Origin: Elgaria multicarinata webbii
Lineage: Eukaryota; Chordata; Lepidosauria; Squamata; Anguidae
Reading direction: 5' to 3'
DNA: 64,000 bases
Assembly: GCF_023053635.1 (NCBI RefSeq)
Contig: NC_086179.1
Coordinates: 14,477,501 to 14,541,500 of the forward strand
The position numbers and the translations under genes are program-made. Each line of letters starts with the position of its first letter. The first letter of the stretch is position 1. This document shows, one piece after another, positions 34,599-45,835 of the stretch. The notes beneath the pieces were generated by a model. The model made no database searches. It saw only the letters and a list, made by a program, of their open reading frames with translations, and had not been told where the DNA came from.

Positions 34599-36359
34599 TG
34601 TCCTATCCTCTTCCCCCGCCCCTGTCTTGACCAGCGATGGAAGACTGCAGGCCACTCTGAGCAGGGCTCAGTTCATATAGACAAAATATAGATTAACATT
34701 TCTCTGAATGTTAATCCTTAGGTAAAACTACACCAAAACGTGGGAACCCCAACGTTTGTAAAAGCACACACAAAAATATTTAGGAACAACCCCCACCCTT
34801 TTAAGGTAGGGAAAATATCCATAAAACAGCCCAACGAGGCTGTTTTAATGGACACGCGACGCTCAATGTTGGGGCAGACGTTGGACTGAGAAAGCCAGGA
34901 TGGTGGGATGAAATGGAGTATTCTGGAAGTGGGTATGCCTGGCCAGCTTGCACCCTGAACTGCAACATTTCACGGCAGGTCCCAATTCTGCAAAGCATGG
35001 GATGTAGATTGCACTTCACAGTGCCAGCTTTTCCTTCTGCCCATGCTCCTGAGGCCCTCAGCAGCAGCCTGACATGCCAAAATTGAGCAGGTAAGGGTGG
35101 TGTTGTTTAGAATTTTTGGGCTCAGAGATGAAGCGGTAGGACGGGTAGCAGTGAGCTCTTTAATACCTGCCAAACAGCTGTGTGTGTGTGTGTGTGTTTA
35201 AGTGGCACCCCCATTTCCAGCTGGTGCGGCAAAATAACTCCCCTTGAGTAGCGGAGGGCACCGAACAATTCCACAAAAAGTCAATCACGCCCCCCAGCTA
35301 GCCTCTGGACTCCTACCCTGTCCCTTCTTGCCAGTAGCATGACGAACAGCACGGGGGACACGCAGCTGAAATCTGCAACTTGGCCGTGACCTTTTCCCTA
35401 GCGCTCCGTCCCAACATGGATCTCAGCACGCTCATGTGAATTCCATCCCTTTCGCTGAAATCTGCCTCCCCGCCCCACCCAAAGAGACGTCCTAGGTTGT
35501 AGTAGCTGTTTGGTGGGGAATAACGTTACCGCCTCTCCTCACTCTCAAACCCCCAACATCAGCATTGCCCTGGAAGGTTTTTTTTTTTTAAAAAAAAATC
35601 TACACAGTGGTGCTTTGAGGGGAGAATGTCTCCCTCTCCGATTCGACGACTGGAGGAAATGTGTGAAAGGAAACAGGATCTAGAGCGCATCTGTTAGAAC
35701 AGCTTAGCTGGCAGAGAAGGGGAGGAGAGGGGGGGTGACAGTCTTGCAGGATCTCACGTCAAGAGGGGAACTGAACTCACATCTTCCATTAACTCCAACC
35801 CTGCCCATCACCGGCGGCTCCAAACCATCACCAGCGAGTCGTGGGCTGCCTGTTGACCTGATTCGGGGCGTGCAAATTTGATGGCAAAGCGGAGATCTAT
35901 AAATAAACGCCTGGAACCTTTAAATGCAGCATCCAAAAACAACAACAATCCGGACACGCGAAAACTACCCGACACAGACACACACATCCTTCCCCCGCCC
36001 CCGCCCCCCAAAAAACACCCTCTCGAATCCTCCAGCTAGAGTTAGCAATGGCATTCTTGTCATTTATTGTTCCATTTTAGCATTTCTATTGCCAAATTCC
36101 GGGGGTGGGGTGGGGGGGAGAATGAAGAATACAAGATGCCTGCAAAAGCATAAAGTACAGGTTTTTAGTTAATGCAATGAGGCGGGGGGGGGGAAGAGGA
36201 GAGATTTAACCACTACATCCTCTCCTTTTTTAACTCCTTAATCTAACCTCTCCTTTCCCCCCCTCCCCCAAAAAGCAATAATAATATTCTTCTCTGCAGG
36301 TAAATAAATAAATTGCTGACCTTCGATCTTGTGTCCCTCCGTGTCCAACCCCCCCTCCC
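34599..36359. other. Unassigned, becoming GC-rich toward the CpG island
   Basis: No gene is recognised. A (GT)n run lies at about 35182-35201, and homopolymer runs lie near 35577-35597, 36103-36118 and 36181-36193. Confidence 0.4.
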
Positions 36360-37060
36360 CACCACCCCCACACGCACGCGATCTTATTGATTTTCAACGC
36401 TAGTCCGTATGGATGCTATCACAGAGCGGCAGAACTCCAGTCGAAGCGGCTGGCTGAGAAAGGAACCCCTGAAACAGAGCGGCAATATCGCCCCCGATTC
36501 GGGATTGCTTTCAAAGTGGCAGCTTCCCCCACCCCACCCCCGCCTTGCAAACGTGGCCGCCGGGTCCCTTGGCCACGATGCATGCACGCATGCATGCAGG
36601 CATAGCATGATCGCTCCTCGCAGATTCTTACCTTCATCATGCTGGCAAAATCCAGTCCCCAATTTCCAAAAGGGAGAAGAAGAAGAAAAGCAAAAGAAAG
36701 AAAAAAAAGCAGGCAGCCAAGGAGAGAGAGAGAGAGAGAGAGAGAGAGCTGGGGATCGCCCGGGAGCCTTTCTTTCCTTTACGGATCTCTCTTGCACGGC
36801 TGCAAAAACGGAGCACGGTCTCCCGCTACAAAAGCAGCCCCGGAGGACAGGAGAAAAAGCAGCCGCCGGTGGGACACGTTGCAGCACAGCTTAGAATGAA
36901 AGGCGCTCCTTGAGCAGCAGCAGCGGCAGCAGGCGGCTGGTTCCTTCCTTGCCTGCCTCCAATTGCATCACAGCCAGGAAAGCGCGCTCCCCGCAGACGC
37001 CGCTAGGGGGAAGTCGCAGAGGGAAAAAATTTCGGACATTCTCCGGAATGGGAGAAGGGA
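36360..37060. promoter_or_regulatory. CpG-rich promoter-like segment
   Basis: This stretch has many CpG dinucleotides and GC-rich blocks, in clear contrast to the AT-rich flanks, and contains a consensus first-exon donor on the minus strand. It also carries a pure GA tract at 36722-36748. It is the only convincing CpG-island-like promoter in the window. No TATA box was identified. Confidence 0.55.
36632..36900 (-). other. Candidate first exon (5' UTR plus Met-Met-Lys), possibly SPX
   Basis: On the minus strand an ATGATGAAG (36632-36640) in good context (GCCAGC before it) is followed directly by a strong donor, GTAAGAAT. The leader upstream includes a CT repeat and CpG-rich sequence. Spexin (SPX) starts Met-Lys followed by a signal peptide and lies downstream of GOLT1B on the same strand in amniotes, so position and orientation fit. 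I could not find the mature-peptide exon (NWTPQAMLYLKGAQ-like) on the minus strand to the left, so the assignment is inference. The 5' limit given is arbitrary. Confidence 0.3.
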
Positions 37061-37108
37061 GGGGGGGTGGCAGTATGATTTGGCGCGGGGGGGGGGGGCT
37101 TCCTACGT

Positions 37109-37323
37109 CAGTGGAGGCTGGTGGCTCCGATTCTGGTGGGGCCGTGCATCCTCCCTGGGTTTTAGTCAAAACCAGTCAGGCCTCTAAAGGAGCTATCCCA
37201 GGGGCGGAAGCCAATCCCCCCCCCCCAACACCATGGATCGCTCCTTTAGAGTTCTGGCTGGTTCTGACTCAAACCCGGAATAGATTCGGAGCCCCACCAA
37301 ATTCGGAACCAGCCGCCTCCGAT
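37109..37323. mobile_element. Family D MITE
   Basis: CAGTGGAGGCTGGTGGCTCC faces CGGAACCAGCCGCCTCCGAT. A C-run at about 37216-37226 lies near the centre. Its right half is part of the large inverted repeat that begins at about 37229. Confidence 0.85.
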
Positions 37324-38394
37324 GGCTGGTTGGCCACTGTGTGAACATAGTGCTGGACTAGATGCACCCTTGGTCTGATCCAGCAGGGCTCTTCTTCTTA
37401 TGTTCTATGCATGTCTATACGGGGGGGGGGGGGAGTCCTATAACTCCCAGCGTTCCCCAGCCAGACGTGCTGGGAATTGTAGGACTTTTTTCCCCCTGCG
37501 GAAATATGCATAGGATTCGCTTTGAATTAAAACTGCGAGCAAGCCCGCTTAAATTAAGTGTGTTTTCAGGAGGCGGGCGCAATGAGAAACATCCCATCTT
37601 TTGCAGCAGCTGCTGCTGCTGCTGAGTTCCAGGCCAGAATAAAGGTGTTCGTCTTTCAGGTGCCACAAGAGAGGGCTCAGCTTCTTGTTACCGTCCCGCA
37701 CCTTAGATATCTGTTTCAGTGGAGGCGGGTGGCTCCGACGTCGGTGGGGTTGTGCATCCGCTCTGGGTTTGGGTCCGAACTCGTCCGAACTCTGGGGAAG
37801 CGATCTGAGGTGCGGGACTCAACCTCACCTCAAATAGGTTCGGCAACTTGGATCGCTCCTTTAGAGTTCGGGCTGGTTCTTACGGAAATTCACAGCCCCA
37901 CGGACATCGGAGCCACCAGCCTCCTCTGCTTGCAACAAAACCGGCAAAAGAGCCCTCTCTGGTGGCACCTGAAAGACGAACACCTTTACTCTGGCCTGGA
38001 ACTCAGCAGCAGCTGCTGCAAAAGATGGGATGTTTCTCATTGCGCCCGCCTCCTGAAAACACATTTATTTAAGCGGGCTTGCTCGCAGTTTTAATTCAAA
38101 GCGAATCCTATGCATATTTCCACAGGGAGGAAAAAGTCCTACAATTCCCAGCACGTCTGGCTGGGGAAAGCTGGGAGTTATAGGACTCCCCCTCCCCTGC
38201 CTGTATAGACATGCATAGAACATTAGAAGAAGAGCCCTGCTGGATCAGACCAAGGGTGCATCTAGTCCAGCACTATGTTCACACAGTGGCCAACCAGCCA
38301 TCGGAGGCGGGTGGCTCCGAATTTGGTGGGGCTCCGAATCCATTCCGGGTTTGAGTCAGAACCAGCCAGAACTCTAAAGGAGCGATCCATGGTG
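37229..38394. repeat. Large inverted repeat, arms ~445 bp, spacer 273 bp
   Basis: The left arm 37229-37677 matches the reverse complement of 37951-38394 almost throughout. The arms contain a half family D MITE, a CR1 3' piece, a family E hairpin and an L2 ORF2 tail (LLKTHLFKRACSQF) in the same order. The spacer holds another family D MITE (37714-37935). The arms differ by scattered substitutions and small length changes in G-runs and the GCT repeat. Confidence 0.92.
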
Positions 38395-38610
38395 CTGCAC
38401 CAGTTTTAATTCAAAGCGAATCCTATGCATATTTCGAAAGGAAAAAAAAGTCCTACAATTCCCAGCATGGCTGGCTGGGAAATGCTGGGAATTATTGGAC
38501 TTCCCCCACCCTTGTATAAACATGCATAGAACATAAGAAGAAGAGCCCGGCTGGATCAGACCAAGGGTCCATCCATCTAGTCCAGCACTCTGTTCACACA
38601 GTGGCCAGCG
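38087..38610. repeat. Direct duplication of the right-arm segment
   Basis: The block from TTTTAATTCAAAGCGAATCC through a family E hairpin to the CR1 text CAGTCCAGCAC-like occurs at about 38088-38290 and again at about 38404-38610. Together with the left arm this makes three copies of one composite unit within 1.4 kb. Confidence 0.85.
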
Positions 38611-38739
38611 GCCAGGTACCAACAAGGCAGGACATGGTGCCACAGCACCCTCCCACCCATGTTCCCCAGCAACTGGTGCAATTTCTCCCTAAGGGAAATT
38701 AATCATTCTGCAGCTTCTTGTTACTGTCTCTGTATTGCT

Positions 38740-39042
38740 GCTGCTGTTGTTGTCGTCATCATCATCTTATGTAAACCGGCCAGAGAGCTTGGCTATGGGC
38801 CAGTATACAACTGTAAATAACAATAATAATACTAATAATAACTGAAATGGCTTTTAGTGGTACATTTTAAGCCGTGGTTTTTAAAAGTGTATTTTAAGTG
38901 GCAATTTTCATATTATATGTAAACCCCTTAGGGATTTTATTAAGCAGTATATAAGTATTAATTAATAATTAACCGCCCAGAGAGCTCCGGCTATTGGGCG
39001 GTATAGAAATGTAATAAAATAAATAAATAAATAAATAAATAG
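38740..39042 (+). mobile_element. Row of L2 LINE 3' tails
   Basis: At least two L2-type 3' ends stand in line: AAACCGGCCAGAGAGCTTGG (38775) and TAACCGCCCAGAGAGCTCCG (38970) with an AATAAATAAATAAAT tail. Between them lies GTAAACCCCTTAGGGATTTT, probably a third, diverged tail. Confidence 0.75.
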
Positions 39043-39140
39043 AAATAATAACACACTGCCGTTTCCTCTCCCGATTAAGTCTGCAATCTGATGGATACTT
39101 TCTTGCGAGTTTAGTGAGGCAACGAAGGGTGCAATGCTAT

Positions 39141-39265
39141 GGCCCTGTTCAGACAACATGCTAAACCATGCTGCTTAACCACAAAATGGTTAACGGAATG
39201 CATTGCATTCCGTTAACCATTTTGTGGTTAAGCAGCATGGTTCAGCGGGCTGTCTGAACGGCGCC
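39141..39265. mobile_element. Family G near-perfect hairpin
   Basis: The two arms of about 60 bp meet at GGAATGCATTGCATTCC. The inner 39 bp of each arm (from AACCATGCTGCTTAACCACA inward) is a perfect inverted match. Confidence 0.9.
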
Positions 39266-39959
39266 AGTGTGTGTTCAGACAGCACAATAAGTATTTATTT
39301 GTGTTATTTTTATTTATTTAATACAGGTCAAATCCAATAATGAATGTTCTGTGAGCACATTGCAACCAGTTTTAAAAGTAAATCACCATTTCAAAACACA
39401 GTTAAAAATATAACATGATATGCAAATGCTTAAAAGAATAAAATGCAATATAATCGAAGGACATAGTTCAGGCTAAATATGCATAGTATTGTGCCTTAAG
39501 CTCGAGCAATGCAGCTGTGCAGAAAATGTTGAAAGCTGAAAACAATTCAAAGCTCGAGCTTTGATAGACATTAATTTCCCCTGCGCCAAACAAGCAGGAC
39601 AGCCCCTCCACCAGCGGCTGATGGACTGCCCTGTTTGGCCAATCAGTTCGGCATGAAGGCAGGCCCAGGGTTGGGCTGTTAGTGCCAGAAGGGAGGGGAA
39701 AGGGGACAGAGGCAGCCAATCGGTGTATGAAAGGGAGAGGGGCTGACCCACATACCAATTTGGGAGAGGGATTCACTATGCATGAGCCACATTTACACTA
39801 TTCATGAGCTATTGTGTGTTGAGGGGCAAAAAGTGGGAAAGGACTGCTAGTGCCCATGGTGACATGGACTTTACACCAGTATCTGAGATTACAGAACAAT
39901 TCCTTGTTGTGCCTTGGCCCTGGGTGCATAACAACACTAACTATAAACTGAGGACATCT
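39266..39959. other. Unassigned intergenic sequence
   Basis: No gene is recognised. Open frames on the minus strand at 39468-39776 show no domain. AT-rich LINE-like sequence lies at about 39290-39460. Confidence 0.4.
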
Positions 39960-40665
39960 CCATTTTGAAATATCAGTAAAGGCAATAAATTATAACTTTT
40001 ATCTAATATGACCCAAAGGGGGACAATTGGCTATGTCTCATAAGTGCAAATTGCAGATGCGTTTTAGTATATTATTTAATGTAATGGTTTAGACATGGGG
40101 GCTGTCTTCACGGCACCAGGTTGGCGTTGCCTCCCTCCTTAACCCTGTGCTTTCCCTGGTGTTGGATAATCCTGATGTCGAGGAAGGAGTGTGGGGTTGC
40201 TGGGACAGCCATCCGGGTCCCAGAACTGCCCCCGCCCTCTTCCAGGTGGAAGGCGACCAATCGCTGGTCGCCTTCCACAAGGCTCCACCCCCAGGTTGGC
40301 CTTGGATTGGCCGTGGAGCGACATTACATGGCGGAAGTGCTGTGTTAATGTTGTTCCCTTTGAAAAAGTCAGGGTACTCAACTTTTTTAGAACGCAGCGT
40401 CGCAGGGAAGCCCCTTGATGGCTGTGAACCTGCGCTTGCATAGTCTAACCAACAGGGCACAGATCCACAGCCACCGTGGGGCTTTCTCCATGTGTAGACA
40501 GCCCCATGGTTGCAGATTTTTGGAGTGTTTTAAACAATAAAGTTTTGCAGCCATATTTTAATTCCTGCCCCTGAAGTAGGTATGGCCTTTCCGAAATGCA
40601 TTGGGCATAATAAAAAAAAGTGTGCATTTCCCCCCCAGGTGCCTGAGAATGTTTTCTTTTCTGTT
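39960..40665. repeat. Unclassified repeat copy 1, interrupted by a MITE
   Basis: Matches 42190-42500: ATATCAGTAAAGGCAATAAA, GGCTATGTCTCATAAGTG, TTAATTCCTGCCCCTGA and the TAATAAAAAAAAGTG region all have counterparts there. It is broken by the insertion at 40098-40505. Confidence 0.8.
40098..40505. mobile_element. Palindrome-ended MITE with ATG target duplication
   Basis: GGGGCTGTCTTCACGG faces CATGTGTAGACAGCCCC. ATG is duplicated at 40095-40097 and 40506-40508. The related repeat near 42330 (TTTAGACATGTTTACAG) shows the uninterrupted site, confirming the borders. The 408-bp body includes the inverted pair GGTGGAAGGCGACCAATCGC and its complement. Confidence 0.87.
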
Positions 40666-40928
40666 TCTGGTCACAGAATAATCACATGGATTATGGAACA
40701 AGCATGTTCTCTGTTGCTCCAGAGGGCAGGACTAGAAACAAAGAGAGGAAATTGCAGGGAAGCAGATTTTCAGCAAAACGTTAACACAAACCCCCTAACA
40801 ATAAAAGCTGTTCCAGAGTAGAATAGGCCCCCTGAAGAGATCATGGGCTGTCCTGCACTGGAGGCACAGATATCTGTAGTTACAAACTCCCTGCATTGAC
40901 AGGGGTTGGACTATATGACTTCCAAGGC

Positions 40929-41095
40929 TAGGGTGACCATATGGAAAGGAGGACAGGGCTCCTGTATCTTTAACAGTTGTACTGAAAACGGAATCTCAGC
41001 AGGTGTCATTTGTATGAATACAGCACCTGCTGAAAAGCCCTCTTCATCACAACAGGATGCAGGAGCCCTGCCCTCCTTTTCACATGGTCACCCTA
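40929..41095. mobile_element. Family C MITE, short
   Basis: TAGGGTGACCATATGG faces CACATGGTCACCCTA. The central half is deleted. Confidence 0.87.
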
Positions 41096-41509
41096 GTTTA
41101 AAACAAAAATGAGCAAAACGGTTGCTCTTGAGTAATAAGCCTTAGCCTACCATATTCTTATATAACATGTTGTTGCTGCAACGAAAATTTTCAAAGGCTG
41201 GTCGGTATATAGCAATCAAGGTGCATCAGTATATTGTAAATAAATATTGTACCAACCAGGCCTTTATATTTTGGGTTTGTTCGACAGTCATGCAGGGTCT
41301 GTTGTTTGAGGCCAAAGAGTCCTCTACTAAATACCAGTGATTGCAAACACTTCTCTGGAGACTGTTCATCATATGTGAATGCCACAAAAGACAAAAAAAA
41401 ATAAGCCTAATGCCAAACTTCTTCTTAGAATACAGATATTCTAAACTCTGCAGCTGGACAAACTTTTTTGAAAGGGTCCTAACTTACCATTACCGTAACT
41501 TAGGTCTGA

Positions 41510-41829
41510 TAGGGTGACCATATGAAAAGGAGGACAGGGCTCCTGTATCTTTAACAGTTGTATTGAAAAGGGAATTTCAGCAGGAGTCATTTGTATATAT
41601 GGGGAACCTGGTGAAATTTCCTCTTCATCACCACAGTTAAAGCTGCAGGTGCCCTGCCCTCTTTTAAATCTGGTCACTCTAGTATAGCTCCTGCAGCTTT
41701 AACTGTGGTGATGAAGAGGGGATTTCAGCAGGTTCTCCGTTTATATCAATGACACCTGCTGAAATTCCCTTTTCTATGCAACTGTTAAAGATACAGGAGC
41801 CCTGTCCTCCTTTTCATATGGTCACCCTA
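41510..41829. mobile_element. Family C MITE, full copy
   Basis: TAGGGTGACCATATGAAAAG faces CTTTTCATATGGTCACCCTA with near-perfect symmetry over 320 bp. TA at both ends may be a target duplication (Tc1/mariner-like) or part of the inverted ends. This is the reference copy. Confidence 0.9.
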
Positions 41830-42189
41830 GGTAAGAACCTTGCTATTTACTCATGAGTAGAGGAGAAAAACGCTAGAAAGAAATCTCCCCTGGAACAAAA
41901 TAGTATTGGCTTGATTTCATCTGCAGCCAATGTAGGACTATAAAATCAGTGTGAGTCTCCCATGTGATTTGAGTATTTTGAGACAGAAGTGTTGGAATAA
42001 TTATTTGCAACTCATCTGGGGGCAGATAAGAGGGTGACTAGGGAGATATTTCTGCAGAGGAATGTGCTAAGAAGGCCATAGAGATTCTCTGTCAAGGGAA
42101 CCATTTGTTTTATCAGCCAAGGGAACCTACTGTATCAGATTCACTTTAGATGTGTATGTAAGTAGTCTTGTGAAAGGGAAACTTTTTTA

Positions 42190-42500
42190 TTTCAACATAT
42201 GGCTGCACTTTAACATATCAGTAGGTAAAGGCAATAAATTTTATCTATATACCCTAAAGGGGGGAAATACATGTTTTTAATGGCTATGTCTTATAAGTGT
42301 GGATGCATTTTAGTACATGATTTGGTGTAACTGTTTAGACATGTTTACAGATTTTAGGAATGTTTGAAACCATTAATAATGTTTTGCAACAATATTTTAA
42401 TTCTAGTTGCTGAGGAAGGAAATAATTTCTGAAATGCACTGGCCATAATAAAAGGTTGTGGGAGGTTTTAGGCACCTGGGAATATTTTCTCTTTGTTTTG
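42190..42500. repeat. Unclassified repeat copy 2
   Basis: This is the uninterrupted counterpart of 39960-40665, in the same orientation about 2.2 kb away. It ends near GGCACCTGGGAATATTTTC. Family unknown. Confidence 0.75.
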
Positions 42501-42959
42501 GGACCCATAAGTTCCTGCCCCTCTTGCTGTTTACTTGATGATTCTTTGAGTCATAACTGTGATTCTCCGCATATCTTATGTCAAAAGCAGGTTACGTTTC
42601 TTAGACATAAAGTATTAACACGCCAGTGTGGCCACAAATCTTGGATGTGGTAACTCTGTACGTATCACGTACGTATGAGCCTGCACAGGAACGTACTTGG
42701 TGTACACCCAACATCACATTTAATGTATATGAACAATGATGAGAAATCAAAAAGCGCTATATACATGCTCAATAATAATAATAAAAAATATTATTAACTA
42801 TTATTATGACCTTCAACAAAACATTGCAGGATATAATTGTAAAGATTGAGCAAGTCTTTCCGTGACCTGTACCACCGGATTTAGCAAGGACCCAGACAAA
42901 GACAAAAAGGGCTCACAAATTGTGAGGTAGAACACTTTATTAAGATTAAAGGTAGGGTA
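42501..42959. other. Unassigned intergenic sequence
   Basis: No gene is recognised. A short AATAATAATAATAAA run lies at about 42772-42785. Confidence 0.4.
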
Positions 42960-42961
42960 GA

Positions 42962-43200
42962 TATTTATTTATTTATTTATTTATTTATTTATTACATTTC
43001 TATACCGCCCAATAGCCGGAGCTCTCTGGGCTGTTCACAAAAATTAAAACCATTCAAAGTATAAAACAACAGTATAAAACCATAATATAAAATACAATAT
43101 AAGATACAATATAAAATACAAGATACATGGGAAGAATAACTAAAAGTAGCTTGAAACGTGCATAGCATAAAAACCCAGTAACAGATAAAACAATTACATC
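42962..43200 (-). mobile_element. L2 LINE 3' tail
   Basis: A (TTTA)n run then ATACCGCCCAATAGCCGGAG and A-rich UTR with AATATAAAATACAATATAAG repeats. From 43201 to 44139 no gene is recognised. Confidence 0.85.
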
Positions 43201-44139
43201 TTAACTGTGACTACTCGCTCATAAGCAGGGCCTTGCTTCTCCCACCCCACACCATCGTTCTCTCCACATCTTTTGGCAAAGACAAGACAAGGAGTATGGG
43301 GCTGGTCCCCAACTATATCCTTTTCTCCTGTTTCCTCTCTCCACCCCCCACCCCCTTCAGCCTCAGCCTATTACCTTCGTCTCCCACCTCCTTTGGCCTC
43401 TGAGATGACTCATGGCATTGAAGTAGATTAGAAGCATCTTCCTGGCACCAAGGCCCTTTGTCATTTAGAACTGGTGCATAATAATACCAAACTAAAACTA
43501 CCTTTTCCCAACTACATCACCTATTTGTCCTCTGCCCAGCGCAGTCTATCTGCTCTCCTTCACATCAACCCTGCAAAAGGACTGCTCCTGTTCAGGGTTT
43601 CAATAGGTACTCCATTCTACAACCCCCTTGGTTTTCTGCTTTTCTTTTCCAGCTTACAAATATCCTATGGCACCTGCACATGCTCAGAGTTCATTACATT
43701 GTGTTTGTTTGTTTTTTAAGAGGAAGGGTGCCCCCCCATAGTTCCCTCCCCTTAAAAAAAAACCTCTACCTCTCTAAACCCAAGAGTTCCCCTGAGTATA
43801 TTGAAAACTTCTCCTTGTTTCTCAGTGGCCCCTGTTTCATTCCATTTCTGTTGGCACGCACCACCTGTGTACACTATTAGAGGGAATGACATGTAAGATG
43901 AATAATATTTTACTACTCCTGCTAAATGCGCTTGTTTCGTTCTAGTAGCTGAGCCAGCTGGGTGCTCCTGCTGTCTGAGGTGAGGTAGGTAGCCCTGTGG
44001 ATAGGACTTTCTCAGCTGTAGCCTTTGGAATGCTTTCCCCAGCTAGGCTTATCCAACACCTATGCCGATGTTGTTTTGAAGCCAGGTAAAGAACTCCTCC
44101 ACACCCAGAACTTTTCATATTTATTTATTTATTAATTTC

Positions 44140-44330
44140 TTTTAGTTGAACATTGTTCTAGTGTTTTATGCCACCGTGTCTCCTGTTATTTTCCATTTTG
44201 TGCATGTTACCGTTTTACAAAAAAATACGTTGTTTTTTGTTTTGTTTTTAATGCTTGTAGCCACTGCTGCTATGCACTCAGATAAAGTGGAAAAGCAGGG
44301 TCAAAAATAAATAAAAATAAATCATAAAAT
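44140..44330 (+). mobile_element. Retroelement 3' tail (LINE-like)
   Basis: CACTCAGATAAAGTGGAAAA followed by GGGTCAAAAATAAATAAAAA looks like a LINE 3' end of the XX-GTATAAATAAATAAA type. Subfamily not determined. Confidence 0.45.
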
Positions 44331-44694
44331 AAAACAATGTTCACAATTCCAAGATGTCTCATTGGAATTCTAAAATAGTTGAATCGGTGCAAAATGGGCA
44401 GTTTGGCTCTTCTGCACAGCAGCCATTTGCAGCTTTGAACTCTTTAACATCGTTAAGCAAAATCTGTGTTCCCCCTCCCTTTTCTTTAATGAGCCAAGCC
44501 TTAACAGCACATAAAGTAACATGCAAGTAAGTCTTTACAAGATCAGAAGGCAGAGAGGGAGGGTTGCCATGGAAACGTTCAAATAATAAGCCAGCGGTAA
44601 ATGATGATGCTAGAATCTGTTTGCCAACCAGCTGGGCCAGCTTCTAAAGATAACAGCAATCTTAGCAAAGCACTAGATTATTTCAGAATAGGCA

Positions 44695-44815
44695 AGGGTA
44701 GGTAACCTACTGCCCTCCAGATGTTTTAGACTTTGATCCTATCAGACCCAGCCAGCATAGCCAATGGTCAGGAATGCTGGGAGTTGTGGTCCAAAACGTC
44801 TTTAGTGCACTACAA
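44695..44815. mobile_element. Family F hairpin MITE
   Basis: GGTAGGTAACCTACTGCCCT and CCAGATGTTTTAGACTTTGA face GGGAGTTGTGGTCCAAAACG around CCAGCATAGCCAATGG. Confidence 0.75.
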
Positions 44816-45503
44816 TGTGGAGATACTGATTTATAAGTAAAGATACAAATTGAAAAAGAATTACTGGAATTTTAATAGAAATGCAAGGCAGTGCACCACA
44901 GTGGGGAAACCAGTAACCAGGGAATTTGTGTGCCGTCTCAGTTTGCTGTCCAGGTACTCACTGTGGTTAGGCAACTTCAAGGCCATCTGTTTGAATCGAG
45001 GACTGCCCTCTGTAATGTAGGACACACAGCCACCCCATTCCCAGGCCTTAGCTAGACCAGGCTTTATCACGGGGCGAGCCCTGGATCGTCCCTGTGCATC
45101 CACATGACGCACAGGGGATCCCGGGATCAGGGAGGGGTCATCCCTCCCTTGCCCTGGGATAGAGCCCTCCACTTTGGGCCTGCTTTTTCCGCAGTCTCGG
45201 GAATGTGTGGCCCGTTGCCACAGTTTGACCCAGCTCCGCATGATTCCTCACCAGGAGCCGCGCTGCGCGCATCAGGGGTAGGGTGAGGGGAGCAGGGAAA
45301 TTAAGTTAATTTTTTTAAAAAAAGACCTACCTCAAGCTCATGAGCGTTTGTGCACTGCTTCTCCTTTAAAAATAATTTTAAAAATGGCAGGCACGACACC
45401 TCTCTTCCTGAGGTCGTCACGCCTCATGTGTAAATGGAGATGGGATCTTGCGTTAATTGCAATGCGAGATCTTCCCTCCTCCATCCTGGATTATCAGGTA
45501 CGT
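44816..45503. other. Intergenic; probable MITE from about 45044
   Basis: GGCCTTAGCTAGACCAGGCT at 45045 resembles the end of the palindrome at 20283. The inner CATGACGCACAGGGGATCCC and ATCCCTCCCTTGCCC fit a diverged copy, but the right end was not located. No gene is seen. Confidence 0.45.
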
Positions 45504-45514
45504 CCATCTAAATA

Positions 45515-45824
45515 GCCTCGTGTGGTGCAGAGTGGTAAAGCAGCGGTTTTTGCAGCTGAAACTCTCCCCACGACCTGAGTTCGATCCCAGCGGAAGCTGG
45601 TTCTCAGGCAGCCGGCTCGGGTCGACTCAGCCTTCCATCCTCCCGAGGTCGGTAAAATGAGTACCCAGTTAGCTGGGGGAAAGGTAATAACGGCCAGGGA
45701 AGGCAACGGCAAACCACCCCGCTATAAGGCCTGCCAAGAAAACGTCAGCGAAAGCTGGCGTCCCTCCAAGAGTCAGTAATGACTCAGTGCTTGCACGAGA
45801 AGTTCCTTTCCTTTCCTTTCCTTT
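45515..45824 (+). mobile_element. tRNA-derived SINE with exact 11-bp target duplication
   Basis: CCATCTAAATA stands at 45504-45514 and 45825-45835. The head GCCTCGTGTGGTGCAGAGTG and GACCTGAGTTCGATCCCAGC are tRNA A- and B-box-like, and the tail is (CCTTT)n. It is distinct from the other two SINE families. The fresh target duplication suggests a young insertion. Confidence 0.93.
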
Positions 45825-45835
45825 CCATCTAAATA

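Noticed and set aside
36384-36894. Long open frames on both strands in the CpG island
   Set aside because: They are low in complexity (runs of Ser-Leu, Arg-Glu from the GA tract) and follow from GC-rich sequence with few stops.
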